From positions 1 to 10,014 of the forward strand of contig JAKSDL010000877.1 in the NCBI GenBank assembly GCA_022360105.1: a DNA stretch of 10,014 nt. The letters are read 5' to 3'. The position numbers and the translations under genes are program-made. Of this stretch, positions 1 through 6,917 are shown in pieces. Numbering within the stretch: the first letter of the stretch is position 1; each line of letters starts with the position of its first letter. Under the pieces are notes generated by a model. That model was not told the DNA's origin. It worked only from the letters and a program-made list of their open reading frames with translations, and ran no database searches. The DNA comes from Pseudomonadota bacterium. GTDB lineage: Bacteria > SAR324 > XYD2-FULL-50-16 > JAHJRI01.

Positions 1-53
1 CTTTGCCAGAGATTCAGTCGTCTGAAATTGCGTGGCAGACCGATATAGCTCAT
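1..53 (-). CDS. 5' fragment of an unidentified gene translationally coupled to idi-2 (possibly HMG-CoA reductase)
   Basis: Reading leftward from the ATG at 53-51, an open frame runs off the window edge and encodes MSYIGLPRNFRRLNLWQ. The ATG overlaps the isomerase TGA in an ATGA arrangement, and a good ribosome binding site (GAAGGA, 8 bases upstream on the minus strand) lies inside the end of the isomerase gene. Both facts support a real, translationally coupled downstream gene. Seventeen residues are too few to identify it. The IPP isomerase partner suggests an isoprenoid enzyme. The pattern 'I-x-x-F-x-(K/R)-L-(S/N)-x-x-x-R' loosely recalls the N-terminus of class II HMG-CoA reductases, which often neighbour idi-2, but this is only a guess. 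The frame is too short to test further here. Confidence 0.6.
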   Translation of the reverse strand, partial: MSYIGLPRNFRRLNLWQ

Positions 54-1153
54 GACTGTATTCCTTCGATGAATGTTAATTGTTCAACTTTGCTTTTGAA
101 GCTTTCTTCCATCAGAAAAGGAGCAGCTCTAAGCTGTTCCAGATTCCTGCTGCCAGTCAAAAACATGACCATTTTTAAGGCCTTGGCCAGCTTGTTACCG
201 AGCTCTACTGCCCCATCAAACCCGTTGCCGTAAACCGCGCGAATGAAAGGTAGCGCCAGGCCTGCTAATTGTGCACCCATGACCACTGATTTTGCTATAT
301 CCAGGCCTGTTCGAATTCCTCCCGATGCGATAATTCGTTTATTGTCTCGTCCCAGAACTGCCTGGATTAATGCAGTGGGAAGTCCCCATGAGTCGAATTC
401 CCTGGCTATGTCCCGTTCAACCGGGATCTGTCTGTAAGATTCGACCAACATCCAGTTGGTCCCGCCGCCTCCTGCCAGATCAACAAAATCCGCTCCGAAT
501 TTTAACATATCCTCAACCAGTGATGGTTTTATTCCGCAACCCGTCTCTTTTACGATCACTTGACACGGGCAATTTTCAGCAAACCGTGCAAAGGCATCCA
601 TCAAGCCGGTAAAATCTTTATCTCCTTCCGGTTGCACAAGCTCTTCACCAGGATTAAGGTGGATGGCGATTGCCTGAACCTCCAATTTTTTCAGCATTTC
701 ATAGATTGTCACATGCGGAATTTCCTTGAGCTGGGTTACCCCAAGGTTTGAGATTACGGGTACATCCGGGGTCAGGGATTTCAGGTGAAAATCTGCAAAC
801 AGATCCGGATATCTGAAAAGAGCACGGATCGAGCCGGTGCCAACAGGAATACCAAGATGCTGGGCAGCTTTGGCGAGTTCGTGATTCAGTCTTTTGGCTT
901 TGTTGAACCCACCTGTCATGCAGGATATAAAAAAAGGATAGGTGATGTCGTAGTCAAGAAATGTCAGGGAGGTATCCAGCGAATCAAAGGAAAGGTCGGG
1001 CAGGGCATGGTGAATCAAGGTGATATCCTCGTATCCGGATTGACCGGAATCCTCGATTTGGTATGTATCATCCTCGATACATATCTTGAGGTGATCTTTC
1101 TTACGTTTTTCGGAACGTTCAACTGCTCTTGAATCTGTGGTCACATTGTTCAC
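50..1153 (-). CDS. fni: Type 2 isopentenyl-diphosphate delta-isomerase (FMN-dependent)
   Basis: The protein interconverts isopentenyl and dimethylallyl diphosphate in the cytoplasm, using reduced FMN and Mg2+ (family knowledge). At 367 residues it is close to the usual 340-370. Visible family motifs, in order, are RKKDHL (17-22), MTGG (79-82), GTGSIR (105-110, where most members have GSQR), HLN (165-167), QPEGD (174-178, the metal/substrate segment), VKETG (201-205), DLAGGGGTNW (225-234) and ASGGIRTG (276-283, flavin phosphate binding). The farthest possible start is a GTG at 1153, directly preceded by an in-frame TAG. A Shine-Dalgarno-like AGGTGA spanning 1155-1150 fits better with the in-frame GTG at 1144-1142 (residue 4), so the protein may be three residues shorter. 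A promoter at 1280-1309 probably drives it. The next gene overlaps its stop. The function call is firm; the I for Q change in GSQR is the only oddity. Confidence 0.95.
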   Translation of the reverse strand: MNNVTTDSRAVERSEKRKKDHLKICIEDDTYQIEDSGQSGYEDITLIHHALPDLSFDSLDTSLTFLDYDITYPFFISCMTGGFNKAKRLNHELAKAAQHLGIPVGTGSIRALFRYPDLFADFHLKSLTPDVPVISNLGVTQLKEIPHVTIYEMLKKLEVQAIAIHLNPGEELVQPEGDKDFTGLMDAFARFAENCPCQVIVKETGCGIKPSLVEDMLKFGADFVDLAGGGGTNWMLVESYRQIPVERDIAREFDSWGLPTALIQAVLGRDNKRIIASGGIRTGLDIAKSVVMGAQLAGLALPFIRAVYGNGFDGAVELGNKLAKALKMVMFLTGSRNLEQLRAAPFLMEESFKSKVEQLTFIEGIQS

Positions 1154-1170
1154 CTATTTTGCCATCAACA

Positions 1171-1187
1171 AATTGTGCCCAATTGTG
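1171..1187. repeat. Short tandem AATTGTG repeat in the isomerase leader
   Basis: AATTGTG occurs at 1171-1177 and 1181-1187, exactly one helical turn (10 bases) apart, in the leader 18-34 bases upstream of the isomerase GTG. Such phasing could mark a protein-binding site, but the copies are short and this may be chance. Confidence 0.25.
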
Positions 1188-1279
1188 ATTGCAAAATATC
1201 AACGTCAAGAGAGAACTCAAGATCTCAATTATCGAATCGTGCCTTTGCATGCATCATCAATATCTTCTTCCCACCTTAT

Positions 1280-1309
1280 ATGATATTGAACTCACTTTTG
1301 AGGTGTCAA
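1280..1309 (-). promoter_or_regulatory. Sigma70-like promoter for the IPP isomerase gene
   Basis: On the minus strand a perfect -35 TTGACA (1309-1304) and a -10 TATCAT (1285-1280, 5 of 6 to consensus) are separated by 18 bases. The predicted start near 1273 would give a leader of about 120 bases to the GTG start. Its position downstream of the 127-residue gene implies the isomerase can be transcribed alone. Confidence 0.55.
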
Positions 1310-1363
1310 GGCAGAGACTAATTGATTCTTCCGCCTGCTGTTTTAGAAGATCATTGGGTCAGA

Positions 1364-1747
1364 TCAAGATATTTCCCTGAAAATTTCGTCTTTCTCCCTG
1401 TCCGACATATCGCTGAGAAAACTGGTAGCCAGATTCATAATTTCCTCAGGGGAAAGCCTTTCCAGTCGGTTCAGGGTTATTTTCCCGTTTTTCGAACCCC
1501 AGGCCATGGCTTTGGAAATGATGTATTTTTTTTGACGAGGATTGAGACTGTCCAGGTTTACTTGCTGACCCGGGGCTTGGGTATGAGCGGAAAATCCACC
1601 GGGATCGGAGGGTACAATTGACCCCAGCTGTTGAGAATCACCGCCTGAAATCCTTGCCACTCCGCGGATCATACTTAGCAGGTCCTTGATTTTTGAAATT
1701 TGCGCAGGGGACAGATTATCTTCCAGTTCCACGGTGATGGTTGCCAT
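1364..1747 (-). CDS. Conserved-looking hypothetical protein, 127 residues, two-part
   Basis: I do not recognise this protein. Residues 1-32 start with an alternating hydrophobic strand (ITVELED) followed by an amphipathic helix ending in GVARI, which looks like the first strand-helix-strand of a small alpha/beta fold. Residues 34-65 form a linker rich in G, S, P and Q that is probably disordered. Residues 66-127 are charged and helical (LNPRQKKYIISKAMAW..., LSPEEIMNLATSFLSDMSDREKDEIFREIS region), with no cysteine cluster, signal peptide or membrane segment. The protein is probably cytoplasmic. The ATG at 1747 is the only reasonable start; no strong ribosome binding site precedes it. The gene lies 210 bp upstream of the isomerase on the same strand, but an internal promoter separates them, so a functional link is not shown. 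The sensible two-domain composition and lack of repeats argue for a real gene. Confidence 0.7.
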   Translation of the reverse strand: MATITVELEDNLSPAQISKIKDLLSMIRGVARISGGDSQQLGSIVPSDPGGFSAHTQAPGQQVNLDSLNPRQKKYIISKAMAWGSKNGKITLNRLERLSPEEIMNLATSFLSDMSDREKDEIFREIS

Positions 1748-1890
1748 GTGACGCTCGCAGGAAAGTAGGCTTGATTGCCGGATCGTAGGTGTGCTTATAG
1801 ATCATAACCTAGCTGCATAACTTCACTTAGTCCAATCAATCACTTTTTGACGTCATATGAAAATAGATAAACACAAACAGAATCAATCGT

Positions 1891-1916
1891 TTCAAGATCG
1901 CGATTAATTTCTTGAA
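1891..1916. promoter_or_regulatory. Candidate operator: inverted repeat over the reductase -35 box
   Basis: TTCAAGA (1891-1897) and TCTTGAA (1910-1916) are perfect inverted 7-base arms with a 12-base spacer that contains the palindrome ATCGCGAT (1896-1903 region). The right arm overlaps the -35 hexamer, as expected for a repressor or activator site. No regulator gene lies alongside, so the binding protein is unknown. Confidence 0.35.
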
Positions 1917-1940
1917 CTACATGTGGTTATTACTTATCAT
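1912..1940 (+). promoter_or_regulatory. Sigma70-like promoter for the aldo/keto reductase
   Basis: TTGAAC (1912-1917) and TATCAT (1935-1940) are each 5 of 6 or nearly so to the -35 and -10 consensus, with the ideal 17-base spacer. Transcription would begin near 1947 and give a leader of about 108 bases. It is the best-scoring pair by eye in this spacer. Confidence 0.5.
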
Positions 1941-2054
1941 TTTTTAAGATCTGGTTAACGGACGAGCAAGCTCTTTTGATCATTACTTCAACCAAACATC
2001 ACACTGGAAATACTCAATTTGATCGAAAAACACAACCTCTGAAAGGAGAATACA

Positions 2055-3056
2055 ATGCGACTTAAAAAACTGGGAAATTCGGGACTGATTGTCAGTGAAC
2101 TGTGCATGGGTGCAATGACCTTTGGCAGGGAGACACCAAGGGATCAAAGCTTTCAAATGTTGGATATGTACATGAAAGCCGGCGGCAATTTCATCGATAC
2201 GGCGAATGTTTATTCAACCGGTGTATCTGAAGAGATTCTGGGAGAATGGCTAAGTAAACAAAAGCGGGATGAATTTGTCATTGCTACCAAAGTCAGGTTC
2301 CCCATGGGGGATAAGCCCAATCAGTCTGGCTTGGGAAGAAAACATATAGTTGAGTCATTGGAAGCCAGTTTAAAAAGAATGAGAACCGATTATGTGGATG
2401 TGTTTTATGCTCATGCCTGGGACTTCGATACTCCATTGGAAGAAACAATGGAAACGTTTAGCGATCTTGTAAGAATGGGGAAGATAAGGCATGCGGCAAT
2501 CAGTAATTATGGAGCCAGACATATTCAAAAAGCCGCGGATCTCAGTACTTTCAAAGGATACACTCCATGCATAGCCCTGCAGGCCAAATACAACCTGGTT
2601 ATTCGAGAACCGGAATGGGAATTGTTGCCGGCTTGTCAGGAAAACGGATTGGGATTTGTGGTCTGGGGACCGCTTTTTGGCGGCTGGTTAAGTGGACGTT
2701 ATCAAAGAGGAATGACCGAACCACCGGAAGGACGCATTAAAGAGGCTGAGAAAGAGGACTGGTTTGAAAAATGGTCACGCTACAACGTGGAATCCACCTG
2801 GAAAGTTATCGATAAGTTAATGGAAGTAGCCAAGCGTTTGGATAAAAGTCCTGCCCAGGTGTCGTTAAATTGGTTGTTGAATAAGGATAACGTGACGTCG
2901 ATCATTCTTGGAGCCAGCAAATTAAGTCATCTGGAAGATAACTTGGGGTGCATTGGCTGGAGTCTGAATGGCAAAGATATGGCAGCGTTGGATGAGGTTT
3001 CAGAAATTGAAAAACCGTATCCTTATGATTTCCTGGAGATGGTCAGAGCCATTTAG
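2055..3056 (+). CDS. Aldo/keto reductase, Kv-beta/YghZ-like subgroup
   Basis: A cytoplasmic NAD(P)H-dependent oxidoreductase of the (beta/alpha)8 AKR superfamily that reduces aldehydes or ketones; the true substrate cannot be read from sequence. The 333-residue length is normal. The catalytic tetrad is complete: D48 and Y53 in the DTANVYSTG segment, K79 in ATKVRF, and H120 in VFYAHAWD. The N-terminal MRLKKLGNSGL...LCMGAMTFG is the standard first strand, GPLFGGWLSGRY (about 214-225) is the substrate-loop motif of the subgroup, and LGASKLSHLEDNL near residue 300 is the C-terminal cofactor phosphate-binding segment. A strong AAGGAG lies 6 bases before the ATG. The gene appears monocistronic: its own promoter lies upstream and 310 bp of non-coding DNA follow. 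I saw no clear hairpin terminator after the stop. Confidence 0.93.
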   Translation: MRLKKLGNSGLIVSELCMGAMTFGRETPRDQSFQMLDMYMKAGGNFIDTANVYSTGVSEEILGEWLSKQKRDEFVIATKVRFPMGDKPNQSGLGRKHIVESLEASLKRMRTDYVDVFYAHAWDFDTPLEETMETFSDLVRMGKIRHAAISNYGARHIQKAADLSTFKGYTPCIALQAKYNLVIREPEWELLPACQENGLGFVVWGPLFGGWLSGRYQRGMTEPPEGRIKEAEKEDWFEKWSRYNVESTWKVIDKLMEVAKRLDKSPAQVSLNWLLNKDNVTSIILGASKLSHLEDNLGCIGWSLNGKDMAALDEVSEIEKPYPYDFLEMVRAI

Positions 3057-3366
3057 GATTTTTGTATCTAAAAGTGCGAATTTTTCTGATCAAAGCAGGG
3101 TCTCATTTCCGGCTGTTCCATGATCATGTTTGAGTTAGAAGGGAAGAATCGAGTATACTAATGCTCAAGAGGTTAACCTGATTTCGGGCCTTGAATAAAC
3201 GAATCTAAACGATAAATGCATTCTACCGGTGGTAAAACCGATAAAAAACAAGTATCCTGCTTGATAGAAGAGTCAGCCGTGAATCAGGAGCCATTTTCAA
3301 AAGTGTCTTATGATAACGAAAGACATTCCAGCGAAATATCTCTCAAATCAAAACAGCTGAATATAG
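3057..3366. other. Intergenic region between reductase and histidine kinase, 310 bp
   Basis: No coding frame with a credible start was found here. The region contains one promoter candidate (3130-3159) reading toward the kinase and a weak potential hairpin around 3222-3240 (CGGT...ACCG arms). I saw no copy of the heptad/hairpin repeat family that fills the later gaps, only an isolated TCTAAAA-like string near 3068. Confidence 0.55.
3130..3159 (+). promoter_or_regulatory. Candidate sigma70-like promoter upstream of the histidine kinase
   Basis: TTGAGT (3130-3135) and TATACT (3154-3159) are separated by 18 bases. Both hexamers resemble consensus, but the leader to the kinase ATG would be about 200 bases, so another promoter closer in cannot be excluded. 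Confidence 0.35.
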
Positions 3367-5397
3367 ATGAATAAAGGAGTGAGGATCGTATCGGTTCTAA
3401 TTGCAGGTTTACTCAGCGTTAGTTTCTCTGCCTCTGTTTTTGCCTCTACCCCATTTGTTTTAACCGATGAGCGACCATCATACCCTGTTGGTGGATATGC
3501 GGAGTTTCTGGAAGATTCTGATAGATCTTTGACCATCGATCAAATGGATTCTCCTCAGGTTCAAGACCGTTTTTTCCCCAGTCCCAACCAAAATCCCAAT
3601 TTCGGATCTACCAGATCGGTGTATTGGGCCCACCTGGAGATTGTAAATCAATCAAAACAAAAGGATCGCTGGTTGTTGGAAACCAAGAGTTCCATGCTGA
3701 GAGATGTTACTTTTTATTATAAAGTCCAGGGGCAGGAACAATTCCGGGTTGTGGAAACCGGCGTGATGCGTCCGGTCGAAAATCGAGATTTTGAGTATCG
3801 CAGGTTTGCTTTTGAATTGCCGCTTGCCTATGGGGAAAAGGCAGATATTTATTTAAGAGTCGATAACGACTGGGCGCTATTTCCTTTGGAAATCTGGACT
3901 TTTGAAGCGTTGTCCTCAAAAAAATCCACAGAACATCTGGTTTACGGATTTATTTACGGTGCCATCCTGGCTGTTGCAGTTTTCAGTTTCATTCTTTGGC
4001 CGGTGCTGCGAGATATCTCCTTTTTCGATTTTGCAGGCTGGTTGGTATTTATATCGATACTTAAATCATGTATTGAAGGACTGGGCGCTACTTATATCTG
4101 GAGAAACCAGTTTGGTATAATAAATATCTTATATTCTTCTTCTTTCATTCTCACCTTTTTGTTTGCCATTCGTTTTGAACAGAGCTTTCTGTTGACCAAA
4201 ACGTATACACCTCGACTGCATAGATTGTTTCAGGCAATTCAGGTTTTTTGGTTGATCCTGTTGGCCGTGCTGGTTAGTGGCTATATTTATATTGTTGAAA
4301 TCATACATATAAGTGGACTGGTATGCATCCTGCTCATGCTATCAGGGGCTGTATATGTTCGCTTCAAGGGGTTTAAGCCTGCGACCTATTATTTGTTGGG
4401 CTGGATTGTATTGTTTTTGGTAGCTGCGCAAGCGCTCTCAACCTTGTGGAGGGAGGGGGCCAACTACGAGGATGTTGAATTTATCCTGAATACCGGCGTA
4501 CTTTTACCCATGTTTTTCTTTGCCTTTGCGTTGATCAACCGGGTTGTTGCTTTTAGAAAACAACGCGAACAGGAACTGCAGCTAGCTTTGCAGCAGGCAA
4601 AGGAACATGAAACCAGTATGCGCAAAAAGAACATCGAGCTGAAACAGGTTAATGAAGAGGCTTTACAAGCTAAAGAAGCAGCTGAAGTTGCCAACCTGGC
4701 AAAAAGCAATTTTCTTACCAGTATTTCACATGAATTGCGTACCCCATTGCATCAGATTATAGCCAGTTCGGAATTAATCCATATGGGGTTCCAAGAAAAA
4801 CAGGATGATGACGGGATCGAATTGATTCAAGCTAACCTGGATGCAGCCAGACATTTGCTGAAGATGATCGATGATATTCTGGACATCTCCGATATTGACC
4901 AGGGAATCAAGCAGTTCAGTCCTTCGGAAGTTCGTCTGAAAACGTTGTTGGAAAACATGGCATTCAATCATGTTAATAAGAGTTCGAAGTCTGATTTTAG
5001 AGTCACTGTTGAGATTCCTCAAGAGATGGAGGAAAAGGTCATCTTAACGGATGAACGCGTCATGAAACAAATTCTTTTCAATCTGTTCTCCAACGCCATT
5101 AAATTCTCTAATGCAGATGGAAAAATAGAACTAAAAGCCTCCTTAAATCAGGATTTGTTATTTATCAGTGTATCTGATGATGGAATAGGCATCGCTCAGG
5201 AACATCTGGAAAAAGTTTTCGAGCCGTTCTTCCAGGTCCGGGGAGGAACAACAGGCAAAACCCCCGGAGTTGGTCTCGGTTTGACCCACTCGAAAAAACT
5301 GGTTGGTCTGCTAAAAGGCGAGATATCCTCTGAAAGCGAAGGATTGGGAAAAGGCAGCTGCTTCACCATCAAAATACCTATGGAATTTCAGATTTAA
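3367..5397 (+). CDS. 7TMR-DISM sensor histidine kinase
   Basis: An inner-membrane sensor kinase that should autophosphorylate on histidine and signal to a response regulator. Order of parts: signal peptide 1-26 with VFA/S cleavage pattern; periplasmic DISMED2-like beta-rich domain about 30-180 (VYWAHLEIVNQ, WLLETKSS and IYLRVDND are typical); seven hydrophobic segments from about 191 to 394; a coiled coil about 397-447; HisKA with SHELRTP and phospho-acceptor H455; and HATPase_c with N box N576, G1 box DDGIGIA (604-610), F box FEPFF and G2 box GVGLGL. All catalytic elements are intact. It lacks a receiver or HPt domain and no regulator is adjacent, so the partner is elsewhere. DISMED2 domains are thought to bind carbohydrates or similar small ligands. 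No Shine-Dalgarno precedes ATG 3367, but this start gives the expected signal peptide. The last residues, FQI and the TAA, are encoded by the edge of a repeat element. Confidence 0.93.
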   Translation: MNKGVRIVSVLIAGLLSVSFSASVFASTPFVLTDERPSYPVGGYAEFLEDSDRSLTIDQMDSPQVQDRFFPSPNQNPNFGSTRSVYWAHLEIVNQSKQKDRWLLETKSSMLRDVTFYYKVQGQEQFRVVETGVMRPVENRDFEYRRFAFELPLAYGEKADIYLRVDNDWALFPLEIWTFEALSSKKSTEHLVYGFIYGAILAVAVFSFILWPVLRDISFFDFAGWLVFISILKSCIEGLGATYIWRNQFGIINILYSSSFILTFLFAIRFEQSFLLTKTYTPRLHRLFQAIQVFWLILLAVLVSGYIYIVEIIHISGLVCILLMLSGAVYVRFKGFKPATYYLLGWIVLFLVAAQALSTLWREGANYEDVEFILNTGVLLPMFFFAFALINRVVAFRKQREQELQLALQQAKEHETSMRKKNIELKQVNEEALQAKEAAEVANLAKSNFLTSISHELRTPLHQIIASSELIHMGFQEKQDDDGIELIQANLDAARHLLKMIDDILDISDIDQGIKQFSPSEVRLKTLLENMAFNHVNKSSKSDFRVTVEIPQEMEEKVILTDERVMKQILFNLFSNAIKFSNADGKIELKASLNQDLLFISVSDDGIGIAQEHLEKVFEPFFQVRGGTTGKTPGVGLGLTHSKKLVGLLKGEISSESEGLGKGSCFTIKIPMEFQI

Positions 5398-5425
5398 GAT
5401 CTTAGATTTCAGATTTTCTGTTTCG

Positions 5426-5447
5426 AGCCGGCTCTGCCGGCTGTTTT
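5426..5447 (+). terminator. Hairpin plus T-run after the histidine kinase (part of R1)
   Basis: AGCCGGC and GCCGGCT form a perfect 7-bp GC-rich stem with a TCT loop (5426-5442), followed at once by GTTTTT. This matches an intrinsic terminator 29 bases after the kinase stop, supplied by the repeat element. It could separate the kinase from the hydrolase-racemase pair. Confidence 0.5.
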
Positions 5448-5458
5448 TAATATTTGGA

Positions 5459-5475
5459 TGAAAGCGAAGCTTTCA
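5459..5475. repeat. Second hairpin of R1
   Basis: TGAAAGC and GCTTTCA pair over 7 bp around a GAA loop. The core is the exact reverse complement of the hairpin at 8611-8625. An ATG at 5458 sits at its foot and opens an in-frame extension of the hydrolase, but that extension is repeat DNA. Confidence 0.65.
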
Positions 5476-5514
5476 CACCTCAAAAAATCGTACCTCATAA
5501 ATCATCAATCTAAA

Positions 5515-6216
5515 ATGCCCCATAAATGGTTGTTCTTCGATTGTATGGAAACCCTGGTGGATTTTGATCCGATTCCGGGATCTGCCGATTATGCTGCATG
5601 GGCGTTTAATGGGTCGGGTGTGGAGGAATTCTGGAGTGGTTTGAACCAGTTTCATTCCTTTTACCTTGAAGCCAGCCACCATCTTTCCAAATCGAATGAG
5701 AATTATGCGGAATGGTCAATGCTGGAACGCTTCCGCAGCATTTGCAATATCACTCTTAGAATAGCGCCACATCAAATAGAGTCGGTTGCCAGACAACTTG
5801 AGCTAAACTTTTTTCAGACTTATCGTTCCAAATGCTTTGTCCATGACGATGTGAAAAAAGTTTTACCAGAGCTTTCAAAACACTATCGATTGGGTGTTGT
5901 TTCCAATTTCAAAATCGAAAACGGTATCCGGGAAATTCTGACCCAATTTGAGTTGATCGATTATTTTGAATGGATATTGACCTCATTTGAAGTAGGCTGG
6001 CGGAAACCCAATCAGATAATTTACAACAATGCTTTGAAATTGGCTGGTGTCAAACCTGAAGAAGTCCTGTTTATCGGTGATGATATGGAAAACGACGTGG
6101 AAGCATCGAAAAAGATGGGAATGAACGCCATCCTGCTGGATAGGAATTCGAGTCTGCATAATAGTAAAGAATTTACTAAAATATCATCATTTTTAGAGCT
6201 TCAAACAATAATCTAA
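5515..6216 (+). CDS. HAD-superfamily hydrolase (subfamily IA, YjjG/haloacid dehalogenase-like)
   Basis: A cytoplasmic HAD hydrolase of 233 residues from the ATG at 5515. The frame stays open to an ATG at 5458, but those 19 extra codons are made entirely of repeat element R1, and the family motif I normally begins a few residues from the N-terminus, as in MPHKWLFFDCMETL. Motifs: nucleophile D9; S130 in VVSN (motif II); K164 in WRKP (motif III); GDD 188-190 and D194 (motif IV). The helical cap lies about 20-100. The residue two after the nucleophile, usually Asp in phosphatases, is M11; haloacid dehalogenases also lack Asp there, so a phosphatase role is doubtful. No Shine-Dalgarno is visible, since the upstream bases belong to the repeat. 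The racemase follows after 6 bp, so the two form an operon. Substrate unknown. Confidence 0.88.
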   Translation: MPHKWLFFDCMETLVDFDPIPGSADYAAWAFNGSGVEEFWSGLNQFHSFYLEASHHLSKSNENYAEWSMLERFRSICNITLRIAPHQIESVARQLELNFFQTYRSKCFVHDDVKKVLPELSKHYRLGVVSNFKIENGIREILTQFELIDYFEWILTSFEVGWRKPNQIIYNNALKLAGVKPEEVLFIGDDMENDVEASKKMGMNAILLDRNSSLHNSKEFTKISSFLELQTII

Positions 6217-6222
6217 AAGACT

Positions 6223-6915
6223 ATGAAAACAATAGGACTGCTTGGTGGCATGAGTTGGGAATCTACGGTCACTTATTACCAGACAATAAATGCATTAGTA
6301 AAACAACAATTAGGAGGATTTCATTCAGCTAAAATATTGCTTTACAGTGTGAACTTTGATCCGATTGAGAAGCTGCAACATAAGGGAGATTGGGCAGGTA
6401 CTGCAGAAATCCTGACAAAAGCTGCTATGAATCTGGAAAATGGGGGAGCTGATTTTCTGCTGATTTGCACAAATACCATGCACAGGGTCGCGCCACAAAT
6501 TCAGGAATCATTGACCATTCCGATACTTCATATTGCCGATGCCACAGCTGAGGAACTCAAAAAGAGCAAAATCAACAAGGTAGGTTTACTGGGAACGGCG
6601 TTCACAATGGAACACGATTTCTACAAAGGCAGATTGAGAGAGAAACATGGATTAAAAGTGATCACACCTGACCAGGAAGATCGCACTCTTGTTCACGACG
6701 TGATTTACAATGAATTGTGTATGGGGAAGTTCAATGAAAACTCAAAAAATGCCTACATGCAGGTAATCGAAAAACTCAAGGAATCGGGTGCGGAGGCAGT
6801 GATTTTAGGATGCACCGAAATAGCTCTCCTGGTGGGTAAGGAGAAAACATCCATCCCCATGTTCGACACAGCAAAAATCCACGCACAGAAGTCAGTCGAG
6901 CTTGCGCTTGACTGA
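6223..6915 (+). CDS. ygeA: Aspartate/glutamate racemase family, YgeA/RacX-type amino-acid racemase
   Basis: A cofactor-independent two-cysteine racemase. The sequence closely follows the E. coli YgeA pattern as I remember it: MKTIGLLGGMSWEST at the start, LGGFHSAKILLYSVNF, CTNTMH with catalytic C82, LHIADAT, GLLGTAFTMEHDFYKGRL, ELCMGKF, and GCTEIALLV with catalytic C197, at the same length of 230 residues. YgeA acts on several amino acids (homoserine among them) with low activity, so a role in making or recycling D-amino acids is a fair inference, not proof. Both cysteines and the adjacent Thr/Asn residues are intact. It lies 6 bp after the HAD hydrolase and is presumably translated from the same message; only a weak purine-rich AAAAGA precedes its ATG. 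Its TGA is two bases from repeat copy R2, which probably ends transcription. Confidence 0.93.
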   Translation: MKTIGLLGGMSWESTVTYYQTINALVKQQLGGFHSAKILLYSVNFDPIEKLQHKGDWAGTAEILTKAAMNLENGGADFLLICTNTMHRVAPQIQESLTIPILHIADATAEELKKSKINKVGLLGTAFTMEHDFYKGRLREKHGLKVITPDQEDRTLVHDVIYNELCMGKFNENSKNAYMQVIEKLKESGAEAVILGCTEIALLVGKEKTSIPMFDTAKIHAQKSVELALD

Positions 6916-6917
6916 CA

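Larger units (their letters stand above)
1748..2054. other. Divergent intergenic region, 307 bp
   Basis: The spacer separates the minus-strand hypothetical gene from the plus-strand aldo/keto reductase. It holds the reductase promoter and an overlapping inverted repeat (entered separately) and a long AT-rich leader. For the minus strand I found only weak -10-like hexamers (such as TATGAT read leftward near 1800) without a convincing -35. No small open frame with a ribosome binding site was seen. Confidence 0.6.
5386..5515. repeat. Interspersed heptad/hairpin repeat, full copy R1
   Basis: Five heptads TTTCAGA, TTTAAGA, TCTTAGA, TTTCAGA, TTTTCTG run from 5386 to 5420, and inverted heptads ending in TCTAAAA (5509-5515) close the element. 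Between them lie two hairpins with 6-3-6 geometry at 5427-5441 and 5460-5474. The left edge starts inside the kinase gene, supplying its last codons and stop; the right edge ends on the A of the hydrolase ATG. No transposase is present. The same design occurs at 6918-7027 and 9663-9785. Confidence 0.75.

Noticed and set aside
50..1132. Plus-strand open frames opposite the IPP isomerase (for example 785-1132)
   Set aside because: They have no family resemblance and mirror a well-supported minus-strand gene.
3222..3240. Hairpin CGGT...ACCG as a terminator for the reductase
   Set aside because: The stem is only 4 bp, it is about 170 bases past the stop, and no proper T-run follows.
5458..5514. 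N-terminal extension of the HAD hydrolase from the ATG at 5458
   Set aside because: These 19 codons are repeat element R1, including its second hairpin; HAD motif I falls normally after the ATG at 5515. The frame is open by chance.
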